From Turnera subulata (Eukaryota; Streptophyta; Magnoliopsida; Malpighiales; Passifloraceae), in contig JAKUCV010005723.1 of the NCBI GenBank assembly GCA_028386065.3, positions 82,890-146,889 on the forward strand: DNA of 64,000 nt. Direction: 5' to 3'. Under the pieces are notes generated by a model. It was given only the letters and a program-made list of their open reading frames with translations, made no database searches and was not told the origin of the DNA. Both the position numbers and the translations under genes were made by a program. Every line of letters starts with the position of its first letter. Position 1 is the stretch's first letter. Of the stretch, positions 34,412 through 44,488 are shown piece by piece.

Positions 34412-37195
34412 TGAAGCGCCCCAACCCGTATTTACCGTAATACAGTAAACACGTGTCGAAACTATTCTTATTGATAGAACAGACAGTACATCAGAGTCAA
34501 AATACTACACAGTAAATCCAAATACATCATAAACATCATCCGTCTCCCATATACGGGAACCATTATCCAATTAAAACACAGTGCTCAACAGCAACAACAG
34601 ATAGTATTAGTAATATACATATCACAGGTAAAAAGCAACACAGCAACATATTTCACACAGCAGCGGAATTGTAATACAGCATCATATGCAATAGAACAGC
34701 AGCGGAAGACTTTATGCACATGCAGCGGTGGTATGGATCCGGAGTCAGGTGGAGAAAGCAGCAGCCATCGAACGTCATACCTGAACTACGTAACAACTTA
34801 ACCTACGGGATGAAACCCCGCAGGCGAGGGGTGAGTCCGAAGTGCTCACCGACGAAGGATAAACAATGATATGCAATCAACCGTAATACTTAAAAGCAAT
34901 CACAGACAAGCAATAACATGTCTCAACAACTAAGCCAAGGCCAAAAGAATGCTTAATTATTATTACCAATTTTATCTTCCGGGCCCCTATCACTGGACAA
35001 GCTAGGGTCGTACCTGGTTATCAATTAATTCCGGATGCTAGGTCAAAAACCAATCTACATCTCAAAACCCCGGATATTTGGTATATCCAAACCACTGGGT
35101 ATTCGGTATACCCCAACCTCAGGCAACAACATGCCAACCGGATATTCGGCATATCCGAGCCACTGGGTATATGGTATACCCTAACCACAGACAACAAGCC
35201 AAACGGATATTCGGCATATCCGAGCCACTGGGTATTTGGTATACCCTAACCACAGGCAACAAGCCAACAAACCAAGTAACCGACCAAAGCATCCCAAAAT
35301 TAATTTCCAACCATCGGGTCGTATCACTACTTTCCACATGACAATGATAACAACATCTCAAATCAATTCCAATTCCAATTTCATATTCCAATTTCTTTTT
35401 CTCAATTTCCACAGTCAATAGTTCAACATCAATCTCAGCATATTATCCACAGAATCAATATCACCGTCCAAAAGCAACAATAATATCCACAGCAGATACT
35501 CAACCAACAATCAACAATTCAGCAGTTCAATCGAACAACAAAGCACACAAAGTATTACAGGCAACATAACAAGGGTTATCCATCCTCACCTTAGCCGATA
35601 TCAATTATGGAATTGTCCAGCAAGTTCCAAGTCCGGTTCCTCAGCAAATTGCTCGTTATTAACTCCTATATCAATCAAATAATATGCACACATAAGATGA
35701 TATGCAAATGCTATGCTAATACTGTATACCGCAAATTAAATATAAACTTGGCTCGGTTACTCTCCCGGATTAATTCTCCATTATTATCATCATTCACCAT
35801 TTACTCCAAGTGTCCAAAATACCATTCTACACTTATACCTATACCCGGATACTATACCGGTATAATACTTTGAAAATACCCTTTCCATAATTATTTCTTA
35901 AGTATGTACTTTCCAAAATACTATTTCTACAAATTATTATTTCTTCTCCATATGTCATATACCATATATTTTTCCAAAATTAATTTTCCCCTCCATTATA
36001 TTTTCCCAGATTTATTTCTCTTTCTATTTCTATTTCTTCTTTTTTTAAATTCGGACTGGGCTAAGCCCAGTCCCCAAACCATCAATTCATTAACTTAACC
36101 CAACTCTAAAACCCAGCCCACTAACTAACCCATGCCCAAGCCCAGACTATTCAAACCCAACTTTTCAGCCCAACATCTCACAAACCCAGCACACCAACCC
36201 GTTACCAACACGGGTCAACCGCGACCCGAACTCTCAAAACCAGGTCACAGCTCACCTCAACTCGCAGGCGATGGCGGCGCGAACGACTCGACGCGGGACG
36301 GCAGGGCGGGGGTGGCGTGAGGAGAGGTGACCGCTGCGGTGGCGTCGCAAAGGAGGACGGAGGCGCGGCCTGCTCGGGTCGCCGGTGCACAGACGACGGA
36401 GAAGTGGACTCCTGTCGTCGATGGCGTCGTGCTGCTGCAGGGAGACGGCAGCGTCGCGGCAGGGAGGAGGGGAGGAAAGGAGAGGGAGGAGATGGTGGCG
36501 ACGAGCTGGACGACGGCGGAAGGAGGCACGCGAGGTGGGGGTCGGCAGTGGTGGTTGCGGCGGTGTTGCAGGGCTCGGTGGTGGTGGTTCCACGAGGAGG
36601 AGAAGAGGAAGGGGAGGGTGACGTGGCAGGGGTGTTGTGTTTGTGTTATGTTGTTGTTGTTTTTCTTTTTTTTTTCTTTTCTTTTCCGGTTCAAATGGAT
36701 TTGCAGGGAAGGTTTTTGTTTTTTTTTTCCTTTTTGCAGGGAAAGAAGAGAAAGATGGTGATGAAGATTTGCAGAGGAGGTGAATTTAAATAGGCAACAA
36801 AGATCACTGGTTAATCACAAGTGAAATAGGTAGTTCACAGGCTGAATAGGAATTGGCGGCTGAATAATTGAACTTCAATTATGTAGTTACTATACTGCAT
36901 GTGAAGTGTGACCCACCTGGACCAGAAAATATCCGGTATACCCACTTATCTTATTTCTGGTCCGTTAAATCGGGGATAAACCCAGTTTTGCCTAAGATTC
37001 CCGGACGCGGAAAAATCCCAACTTTGGTCCGTAAAATCCGCAGAAAAATCTCGAACGTGGAACAATGCTCGGTTTCAGAATCCAACGCTCGATTTACCAT
37101 AATTTAATTACCCAAGATTAAAAATCAATGGTAAATTACTGTAAATTAACTTAAATAGTCCCGGTAAAAATGAAATTTTTACCTGGGCTGTTACA
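34412..37195 (-). repeat. 5' LTR of element B
   Basis: 2,784 bp and close to the 3' LTR at 23633-26400 along its whole length, indicating a fairly recent insertion. It contains the conserved double hairpin (34802-34850), a six-unit hairpin array (35072-35246) and a GC-rich leader stretch (about 36230-36640). Confidence 0.9.
35072..35246 (-). repeat. Hairpin array in 5' LTR of element B
   Basis: Six stem-loops with six-base arms at 35072-35088, 35097-35113, 35140-35156, 35165-35181, 35205-35221 and 35230-35246. They alternate GGATAT...ATATCC and GGGTAT...ATACCC around loops TTGGT, TCGGT, TCGGC or ATGGT. Confidence 0.8.
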
Positions 37196-37200
37196 CCTCT

Positions 37201-38270
37201 ACTGGAGGCCTTATTTTCTTACTGGGGCCATCTTATCTCTTTGCTCCTTTTTCTCTATCGAGAATTTCTTTTCTTTTGGAACCGAGTATATTCTACGCTT
37301 TATGCGTACTTTAGATTCATTTGCATACTATACGTGTTCTTCTGGAACATTAATTTGAATAGGAGCATATGCAGCTGGTATGGTCACACTTTTCAAATCA
37401 ATAAATATGTCTGGCAATTGACTTACTAATATATTGCAAATGAATCATCTTCTGAACTTCATGTTCACACAAATTCGTTTGAGGATCAACAACTATATAT
37501 TGATAATGTATTTCAATAATATCTTGTTCCAGCTGCTTATTTTCTCCCCCTGATGTTGGGTAAACTCTTTCACCAAATTAACAATAAACAAATCTCCAAT
37601 CATTAATCAATGGTTTCAATTACTTTGTAATTGATGGAGATTTTTATACCCAACATCTATTCCCAACCTTCTTTAAGGATCAATTTTACTATGCTGTGGT
37701 GGAGCATTATATACTGTATAACCAATGGTCCGAAGATAAGTGTTACTAGTGACCATGAACCAATTAAATGGGGAGACCTTTTGTTTGGCTTGATGCACAT
37801 AAGTATTGCTGCATGTAAAATACCATTTTCTCAAATAGTCATATTTCATCAATGGTCCTGCAATCAATTGTCAATGTTCCCTTAGATCTGTTTGGGTTTA
37901 TTTTCAATGATATACATTATCCATTGAAGAAATATACCAGCATTATTTAGACATATAGTCTAATAACATAATTAGGGATATGTACCCGCAAAGTGGCTTA
38001 ATCATTAAAACAAGTGCGCACAATGCCAACTTGCGTCACACAATGGACCATCTAGTTGATGCATCGTAAAAATTACCTAGATGGTCAACACAGCGGATTT
38101 ATCAGTCCGCGTTCATATCCCAGAATTAATCCCAAACTTGCTGGTCTAGGCCAATCTCATCTTAGGAAGGCCGTATTATTAATTTCGTAGCAAACAAATA
38201 CATGGAAATTCATTGATTCTAAAAACTTCTGGTTTTTCAATGAATGACCAAATAAATTTTGTGCATCATT
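37201..38270 (-). pseudogene. Copia polyprotein remnant: integrase part
   Basis: Continuation of the copia remnant on the right side of element B. Minus-strand frames at about 37,670-37,870 read NTYVHQAKQKVSPFNWFMVT, SNTYLRTIGYTVYNAPPQHS, resembling the copia integrase-RT linker (in relatives: AALLIRLRPTA..QPFSALQLV, ISHLRIFGCAVYVPIAPPQ). Stops and frameshifts are frequent, and from about 38,000 rightwards no copia protein is recognisable. Confidence 0.6.
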
Positions 38271-38318
38271 ATTGACCCGGGATGGCCCAACCGGTCAAAC
38301 CAAACAATATGGCCATGT

Positions 38319-38617
38319 ACCAACTTCAAGTTGGTGCCAGCTTCAGGCTGCTATATATATATGCCAACTTCAGGCTGGATATGATGACTTACGAAGATTA
38401 TTTACCAGCTTCTGGCTGGGGCATACCAGCTATAAATTACATATTTATCAGCCAACTTCTAGTTGGTCTCAGCTTCGGGCTGTGCAAACTGTGTATTTAA
38501 ACACTTAAAAATTGCTAGCTTTAGGCTAGTGCATTCCAGCTTCTGGCTGGATATGGTAAGTTTAATAACTTAGATTGCTAGCTTCAGGCTACAATATATG
38601 TGCCAATTTTAGGCTTA
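38319..38617 (-). repeat. Array of about ten hairpins with TTCNG-type loop
   Basis: Short inverted repeats of 4-6 bp arms around a five-base TTCAG/TTCTG/TTCGG/TTTAG loop. Clear units are at 38319-38335, 38338-38350, 38363-38378, 38405-38419, 38452-38466, 38470-38482, 38515-38529, 38536-38550 and 38578-38591, with a weak one near 38604-38617. Arms differ between units (CCAGC/GCTGG, CCAAC/GTTGG, CTAGC/GCTAG) but stay complementary. The CCAAC...GCTGG unit pairs fully only on the minus strand, as a G-U wobble, which is the strand of the copia remnant. Confidence 0.75.
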
Positions 38618-38797
38618 TATCTGCCAAACATGTCGGAAAAGATTAGAATTATTGAGCAAACTTTTTCAAAAACAACTTTGGAGCTTACTGACAAATAATG
38701 CAAAGTTTTTAATTACCGAAAAATCTTCTGGATCTTTTCGGAGACAGAAAAAGAGTCCACATTTGAAAAACTGACGCCTAGCTGTCTAATCTCAGAC

Positions 38798-38803
38798 TAT
38801 AAG
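38798..38803 (+). promoter_or_regulatory. TATA-like box upstream of the 38866 gene
   Basis: TATAAG, 63 bases before the start codon, followed by AAGGGGAGGCGGTTGAG. The homologous gene in element D has TATAAAAG followed by ACGGAGCGGTGAGG, a recognisably related leader. Confidence 0.45.
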
Positions 38804-38865
38804 AAGGGGAGGCGGTTGAGACAGGAAGATGCAAAAAACTCAAAAAACTCAGCAAGACAAGAAAA

Positions 38866-39555
38866 ATGCCTTCCCCAGCTACTGTTTTCTTTGTTGAGGG
38901 TGCCTCTCTAGAAAGAAGGAATAGGTTAGCTTATAGCATGGTGAATGAGCAGCAAGAGGAATTACCGAATGATCTGGCAAGAATTCCTCGTTTAGTGTTT
39001 GTTGATGAACTTTATTCATCTAGGTTCTTTGTAACTTCTATGGAAGAAACATTCTTCCTAGAGGACCAAAGCAATCTAAGGGCTTCTTTTTATGGCTCGG
39101 CTAACTCTATTATGTTTTTCATATCTAATAGACTGCAGGATTTTCAGCTAGAGCCTTCATGTCAAATTTTAAATCAAAGCAGTTATTATCAGGTTTCCAT
39201 GATGGCTCGGAGCGTCCCAAGGGTGACTGGGTTACCACCTACATGGCCTAAGGTACGACTTCTACTATGGAATTGCAGGGGTGTAGATGTAGCAAGAAGG
39301 TCCCAAGATTTTGTGCGTACCTTAAGGGATCTGAAGAATCAGTACAAGCCCAACATGGTACTGATTACTGAGACTTTGTGGCAAGCAGGAGAAAATCATG
39401 GTGTAATCCCACTCCGTTTTCCTGCAACGAATCGGTTTGAGATACCTGGAGAAAACAACATGGGTGGTATGTGGTTCTCCTGGAACCACAGTGTTAGGGT
39501 CAACATCAACAACGAGGCTCAGAGTTTTAGAGTCAATGTTGTACCCAACAGATAA
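38866..39555 (+). CDS. ORF2-type protein of unknown function, intact copy
   Basis: 229 codons, starting MPSPATVFFVEGASLERR and ending FRVNVVPNR. Two related copies lie in elements C (44909) and D (54483). Residues 1-125 (LPNDLARIPRLVFVDELYSS, FYGSANSIMFFISNRLQ) match no family I know. Residues about 131-225 (VRLLLWNCRGV, LRDLKNQYKPNMVLITET, GGMWFSWNHSVRVNI) resemble the first third of plant LINE endonuclease (exonuclease-endonuclease-phosphatase fold), including the WNxRG and ET motifs. The later catalytic His/Asp motifs are missing, so it is unlikely to be an active nuclease. The gene lies antisense in the copia-remnant region. Differences from the C copy along the aligned start are mostly at third codon positions, indicating selection on the protein. 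Function unknown. Confidence 0.75.
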   Translation: MPSPATVFFVEGASLERRNRLAYSMVNEQQEELPNDLARIPRLVFVDELYSSRFFVTSMEETFFLEDQSNLRASFYGSANSIMFFISNRLQDFQLEPSCQILNQSSYYQVSMMARSVPRVTGLPPTWPKVRLLLWNCRGVDVARRSQDFVRTLRDLKNQYKPNMVLITETLWQAGENHGVIPLRFPATNRFEIPGENNMGGMWFSWNHSVRVNINNEAQSFRVNVVPNR

Positions 39556-40422
39556 ATATCTATATAAACTTATGTATGAGGACAATTCCTCTTTGAATGT
39601 TCTCCAGTTGTGGATCCATTATGCAATAATAATATGCATATTTTCCCTTTGCCATTAAAATCTCATCCAGGGCCATAAGCACAATTAATTATACTGTCTT
39701 ATTCGCTTCAGGGAATAGAGTAGAGTCAATTCAACGGGATCCATAATAATCTCTTTTACTACTGTAAATGGGGGTTTCTATACTCTTCAAGAGTATTAGC
39801 TCTTCCAGAGCGTAAATATATGATCTTCTAGATCATAGTAAAGCATGCGTTCTTCAGGAACATATTCAAACTTATGCTCTTCTGGAGCGTATTAATTTTT
39901 TTTTTATTTCGAGATGATACTATCACATGTTATGTGAAATAGTTGACATCCACACTTATAATTCTCCCCCTTGGATGTCAACTTGCATTGTCTTCAGGAC
40001 AAATGCCTGAGCCATTATTCTAGAAACGATGATAAAATGCTGTCAAGTAAATAAAATAAAATAAAATAGCACATAATAATAAAATTGAAACATAAATTAA
40101 AATTATTCAATCTATACTGGCTTGCACCTTCCGGGTAAGTAAGATAATAACAGTATCCATCATCGGATGGTCATACAATATCCACCTTCTGGTGGTCATA
40201 CAACTTCTTTCTTCAATTTTCCTCAAAGGTCTGCGGGATCTTTTGGCATTAAGACATCCAGTCTTTGCTATATATTCGCTTTTTATTGCGCCTGCCAGAC
40301 AATTTGCATTTAAAATGCATTCAATGCCCATTAAAAATTTCTTTCGGAAATTTTTAAGGGCCTTCAATTAACATAATTTCAAAATTTAAATAAATAAAAG
40401 ACTTAATTAAAAATAAATAAAC
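39556..40422. other. Non-coding part of the copia-remnant region
   Basis: No gene recognised. A minus-strand polypurine-tract-like AAGGGGGAGAATTATAAG is followed by TGTGGATGTCAAC (about 39,958-39,985), which may mark the 3' LTR edge of a second copia-type element. Further inverted repeats: AAGAC-ATCCA-GTCTT (40251-40265) and a ten-base-arm hairpin TTAAAAATTT/AAATTTTTAA (40331-40357). Confidence 0.45.
39781..39888 (-). repeat. Second hairpin array with TTCNR loop
   Basis: Five stem-loops: TACTC-TTCAA-GAGTA (39781-39795), GCTC-TTCCA-GAGC (39799-39811), TGATC-TTCTA-GATCA (39821-39835), GTTC-TTCAG-GAAC (39849-39861) and GCTC-TTCTG-GAGC (39876-39888). The arms are different in nearly every unit and complementary in all; the loop is nearly constant. 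A similar CCACC-TTCT-GGTGG is at 40182-40195. Confidence 0.75.
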
Positions 40423-40662
40423 ATGGGCCTTTTATAAATTAGCCCAGTCAAAAATAAATAACCAAAAATTAAATACGATGGGCCTTATATGAGCCCAAGA
40501 ATAACGTAAATGAAATTAAAGCGAAAATTAAATGCAATGGGCCTTGTACGAGCCCAATCAAAACGTAAATAAAAACGAAAAATTAAATATAATGGGCCTT
40601 TTCGTAGCCCAATAAATAACCGAAAATTAAAGACAATGGGCCTTTTATGAGCCCATTTGTAA
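40423..40662. repeat. Tandem repeat of about 55-60 bp, five copies, each with a GGGCC hairpin
   Basis: Units each contain a TGGGCCTT...AGCCCA inverted repeat (starting near 40425, 40480, 40538, 40592 and 40636) separated by AT-rich AAATTAAATAC-like spacers. The loop sequence (TTATG, ATATG, GTACG, TTCGT) varies while the GGGC/GCCC arms are constant. Confidence 0.75.
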
Positions 40663-40732
40663 TTTAAATAAAAACATAAACATAAATTAAATACAAGCAT
40701 AATAATAGATATAATATACACCTACTCGAAAA

Positions 40733-40776
40733 ATCTTTCGGCAATAATAATGGCATAATAATAAAGAATATAATAT

Positions 40777-40813
<37 letters not shown>

Positions 40814-40873
40814 GCTTACTCGATAAATCTTTCAGCAATAATAATAGCATAATAATAAAGAATATATAACATA
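40733..40873. repeat. Duplicated 55-bp segment flanking an AT microsatellite
   Basis: TACTCGAAAAATCTTTCGGC-type segment at 40733-40787 is repeated at about 40816-40873 with a few changes. Between them is a (TA)n tract (about 40775-40813). No gene. Confidence 0.7.
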
Positions 40874-41132
40874 TATAGAAAGGATGAAAGTAGTAATAAG
40901 AAAAATTTTAGAAACAAATACCTTAATAGAGTAGTCTGAGCACGACTATTGCACAATATTTTAACCCCCTCTAAAAGTGATAAACTACCTTATTATGTTT
41001 GAACTAGTTTGAACTAGTTCCATTATTATGTTGAAACCATTATTATTATGTGAAAACTATTATTATACATCCTCTTATTATTTAAATCTACCTCCCTCTA
41101 ACCTTCTCTTCACATACCTTACTCTTCTCTCA

Positions 41133-41440
41133 CGAGTTTATGGTGGGTTGTAAGTGTATGAAAGTGAATGAATGAAGGGGTATTTATAGTTGGAAATGGG
41201 AGGATAAAAAAAAATAAGTATGATTAATTTAAAAGGATAAAATCAAAGGGATGTTAGGTAAAGGAAGATGATATTAGGATTAGGACAAATGGAATTATGG
41301 AGGGTAATTAGCCAAAGAGATAATTCCAAGTAGAAGTTTGGTGTATGGGTAAAGTATTTACCGGGAGTAAATTCGAGTATGGTAAAAATGAGTTTTACTG
41401 GATGGTAACAATGACATTCACCATAATTTATTTTATAACA
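41133..41440 (-). repeat. 5' LTR of the copia remnant (partial)
   Basis: Matches the portion of 21738-22224 next to the polypurine tract, including the minus-strand TATAAATACCCC and the TGTTATAAAATAAATTATGG start at 41440. The other half of the LTR, toward 40950, is diverged beyond recognition and no primer-binding site was found. If it is the partner of 21738-22224, the remnant spanned 21738-41440 before nested insertions are subtracted. Confidence 0.7.
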
Positions 41441-41699
41441 AACTGGTTTTATTTCTACGTGGTAAGAAGAGCAGCAAGTCGTAGAAGCTGGAAAGGCATC
41501 GGAACGACAAGTCTCTCGACCTTTTGACAATGGGTGGGCTGTGGAACATTCAATATGGAACTTCCAACCCCTCGTGAAAAGGAAGTTGGTGACCAACTAA
41601 ATCCATTTAATACAAAGGCAAATTTGCAGCATTGAGGTAATGCTGCTTAAGTTGATCATACAGTTGCTAACAGATTTTCTTAAAAATAATCACCATATT
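41441..41699. other. Short unassigned DNA
   Basis: About 260 bp between the copia LTR and the truncated LTR of element C. No gene, repeat or motif recognised. Confidence 0.4.
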
Positions 41700-43071
41700 T
41701 AATTTTTCAGGATATATACTTGATTTTATTTAATTATCTCTCTTTTTTTATTTTATTTATTTTTATTATTTTTTTTATTACGGACTAGGCCAAATAGCAC
41801 AAGCCCAACCTATTGCACAGGCCAAACCCAGACCCCAGGTAGGAGCCCAGGCGCAGGCCCGCGCAACAGGCCCAGCTGCCTAGCCCAGCCCGAAGCCATA
41901 ACCCATAACACTGACCCGCGAGACCCAACCCGCCAGGCATCCGGGTCAACCCACGCGAAACTGGGTCGAGTCCACCTCCAAATGGATCTGCTCACCTTCA
42001 ACCCGGAACCTCACGGGTTCGACGGGAGGCGAGGCGACACAAGCAGCGGCGGCTTCGTGGAGGAAGAGCGGCGGCACGGCGACACGAGAACAGAGGCGCG
42101 AGGCGTGCAGCGCGACGGCGTCGAGGTGCTGTAGCAGGACAACGAGGCGCTGGCGGTGGTGTCGCGACTTCGGTGGCGCGACGAGGCAGCGGGGAGATCG
42201 GCTGCAGTTTCGAGCGTGTGGTGGCTACTGCACACGGCGGGGAAGAGAAGAGCGGCGCGCCGGCGTTGCTGGTGGCGGGAACGGCGGTCAAAGCGAGCAA
42301 GGGAGGAGACGGTTCCGACGGCGACAGCGGCTCTGCCTCCTGCAGCGACGGCGACGAGACGGCCACGGCAGGGAGCGATGCGGATGGGAGCTTACTGTCT
42401 GTCTTTGCCGGCAGCAGCAGCAGCAGAGGGAGGAGAAGGAGATGGCGGCAGCAGGTTTGGTGGTGTGTGGTGGCGCTGGTGGGGGCGGTGTAAGAGGGAG
42501 GAGGAAAAAGAGGAAGGTGGTGGCGGTTGGGGTCTGTGGTGACGTCGGCCGGTGGTGGAGGTGGCTGTTTGTGTATTTTTTTTTCTTTTTTTTTCTTGGT
42601 TTTGGTTGCACTGGTAATGGGTTGTAGGAAAAAGAAACGAAGAAGAAGAACTGGTTATGGTTGCCGACAGGAAGGTGAAAGAAGACTGATTTCTTTTTTG
42701 GGCAGGTAGCAAGCAAGAAATCACGAGCTAACAGGAGAAGGCAGGTCATAGGCATCACAGGAGAAAAGAAAGCGCCGCCTGCATTATTGCCCCAATAATG
42801 CAGGCGTGTCCAAACCGGACCAGAAAATAACTGCATACCCCCTTAGTTATTTTCCGGTGTGATTTTTCTGAGGATTCCGGGACCCGAAAAATGCCAACTT
42901 AGGTCCGAAAAATCCACGGAAAAATCACGAGCGCGGGAAAGGCCTCGGTTACGAAAAACGACGCTCGATTTACCTTGAATCAATTACCCAAGATTAAATT
43001 CAAAGGTAAATCACTGTATAACGACTTTTACAATCTGATAAAAATACCAAATTTTTACCCTGGTTGTTACA
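41700..43071 (-). repeat. Truncated 3' LTR of element C
   Basis: Minus-strand start TGTAACAACCAGGG at 43071. It resembles the start of the D LTRs over the U3 and GC-rich leader but lacks the part containing the hairpin array and conserved double hairpin. The left limit is approximate. The GC-rich stretch 42000-42500 yields chance frames. Confidence 0.65.
42776..42806. repeat. Perfect inverted repeat, 14-bp arms, in U3 of element C
   Basis: CGCCTGCATTATTG-CCC-CAATAATGCAGGCG. Related but shorter or imperfect palindromes sit at the same LTR position in D (ATAATGCAG/CTGCATTAT, 52769-52793 and 57846-57868) and in the LTR at about 59,096-59,128. Confidence 0.85.
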
Positions 43072-43215
43072 GTCTGCCTACCTTAAAAAGAATTTCGTCC
43101 CCGAAATTTCGTCTTATCCGTGGGTCCTACAACGATAAGCTTTTGGCACACTCTGCCAGGTGTCCAAACTCAACATGAGTTCCCGCTTATACCCTTAAGC
43201 GACATCTCCTCTGCT

Positions 43216-43221
43216 TATAAA
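43216..43221 (+). promoter_or_regulatory. TATA-like box upstream of ORF1 in element C
   Basis: TATAAA 40 bases before the ATG of ORF1; the D copy has TATAAATA in the same place. Confidence 0.4.
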
Positions 43222-43255
43222 CCGAACCTCATGACTGAGAAACTCACTCTCAACC

Positions 43256-43633
43256 ATGGACTCTCCAATCCGATCTCGAACTACCTCAGAGTCGGAGGAT
43301 AACAGCTATACCGGTGGTACTGCTTTCCCGACAAGCTCTGATGAAGAACCTCCCAAGAAGCGGTTCAAGACAGACACCATCAGTCTGAAGGAAGATGTGG
43401 TGGTCTCCCCAAGACGGCGAGAGAAGCGTGCTGGCAAAGAAGCTGATGATCGAAAGGGCAAAGCAATGGCTGAAAGCAGCACTCCACTGCAGACACTATC
43501 GCAGCTGAACGTCTCACTGAGGAAGGTCAGCTCGGCGGTGATGTAGATAGAACTGGCGTGTGCGGAACTCTTTCCTCACGTCAAAAACATCCAAAAACTT
43601 GTAAAAGATCTTGAGAAGCATGTAACTCAATAG
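43256..43633 (+). pseudogene. ORF1 of element C (stop in frame)
   Basis: 125-codon frame starting MDSPIRSRTTSESEDN, interrupted by TAG at about 43544 where the D copy has CAG. After the stop the frame continues (IELACAELFPHVKNIQKLVK) to TAG at 43631. Features: a Ser/Glu-rich start, the motif SSDEEPPKKRFK with a nuclear-localisation-like basic cluster, a second basic cluster (RRREKR), and a C-terminal heptad-like helix (LNVSLRKVSSAV, LVKDLEKHV). An AATAAA-like signal follows at about 43,668. Antisense to the element. No family recognised; partner of ORF2 in C and D. Confidence 0.65.
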
Positions 43634-43909
43634 AGTACTTCTTCTCCGTTGTAAAACCGTTACGAAATAAATAAAACAAGTTACTCTTTTTAAATCAAAA
43701 CTCTTATGTTACGAAATCTCATGTTAAACAGAAAGGCAAAATATTTTAAAGCAAAACAAGACCATCAAGGATGAAAAATAAAATCAAACATAAAGATGTT
43801 AAAAAAAAAACAGACCCAACAAAAGGAAGTAAAACCAACATAAAGAAATTAAAAACAAAACAAAACTCGTTTAACAAAACCAAAACATAAAGAAGTTAAA
43901 ACAAAACAT

Positions 43910-44225
43910 GTTTTCATGTTCAGCGCTCTAGATCGGTCGTAAACATCCTCGATCTCGAGAAATGTGACATGCACAGCTGACGGTGACGTCGGTTTTCCTC
44001 GTGAAAAAGACGTCCGTTAACTCGCATGGCGATGATCACGAGCACGTCCTGTGTCCCTCGAAAGAAACGTTATCCACTTGTTCACAAATTCTGCATGAGC
44101 CAAAAACGTCTGTCACAGCTCGTATCCCTCCATGATGTCTGAACAGGTGTAAACTTATCGCACATGCACTCTACTCGAGGTATGGTCCCATCAATCTAGC
44201 CACAACGGTCACGAATGCATGTGAT
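43910..44225. other. Conserved non-coding segment between ORF1 and ORF2 (C copy)
   Basis: About 300 bp much more similar to 53838-54165 in element D than the AT-rich DNA on either side. It includes GGTGACGTCGG, GAAAAAGACGTCCGTTAACT and ATCACGAGCACGTCCTGTG blocks. TGACGT and CACGT motifs are typical of plant bZIP-bound elements. No open frame is shared by the two copies on either strand that I could find. Confidence 0.6.
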
Positions 44226-44488
44226 AAAAGATATAAAAAATATAAAAAAAAACCATAAAAAGAAACGCCAAGGTAGCCACGGCGATAGAAAATTGTGAGA
44301 TGGAAAAGAGCTGAAAAACACTTGCGTTTGTAGCCCGAAAAACATATAAAGTAACGAAGCAAAATTCCAAACCATGGCAAAATTTTCAAAAAGCAAAATC
44401 CAATCAACGACGAAATTTTCAAAAAGCAAAACCTCGAAGATCGAAAATGGTTTAAAGTTTTGTGAAAAAAATCTACTTTTCCTGTCCC

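Larger units (their letters stand above)
23633..37195 (-). mobile_element. Chromovirus B (family 1), complete, minus strand
   Basis: Full-length element with both LTRs (23633-26400 and 34412-37195), primer-binding site, gag-pol, chromodomain and polypurine tract, flanked by the 5-bp duplication CCTCT (23628-23632 and 37196-37200). It is inserted in the copia remnant. It contains a solo LTR of the same family (26841-29688) and an assembly gap (32013-32152). Apart from one stop in gag and the solo LTR, its coding capacity is preserved, making it the youngest-looking autonomous copy in the window. Confidence 0.93.

Noticed and set aside
38750..38870. Pararetrovirus-like promoter (TGACGCCT followed by TATAAG) before the 38866 gene
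   Set aside because: The motifs are too short, and no viral coat, movement or polymerase sequence is found nearby.
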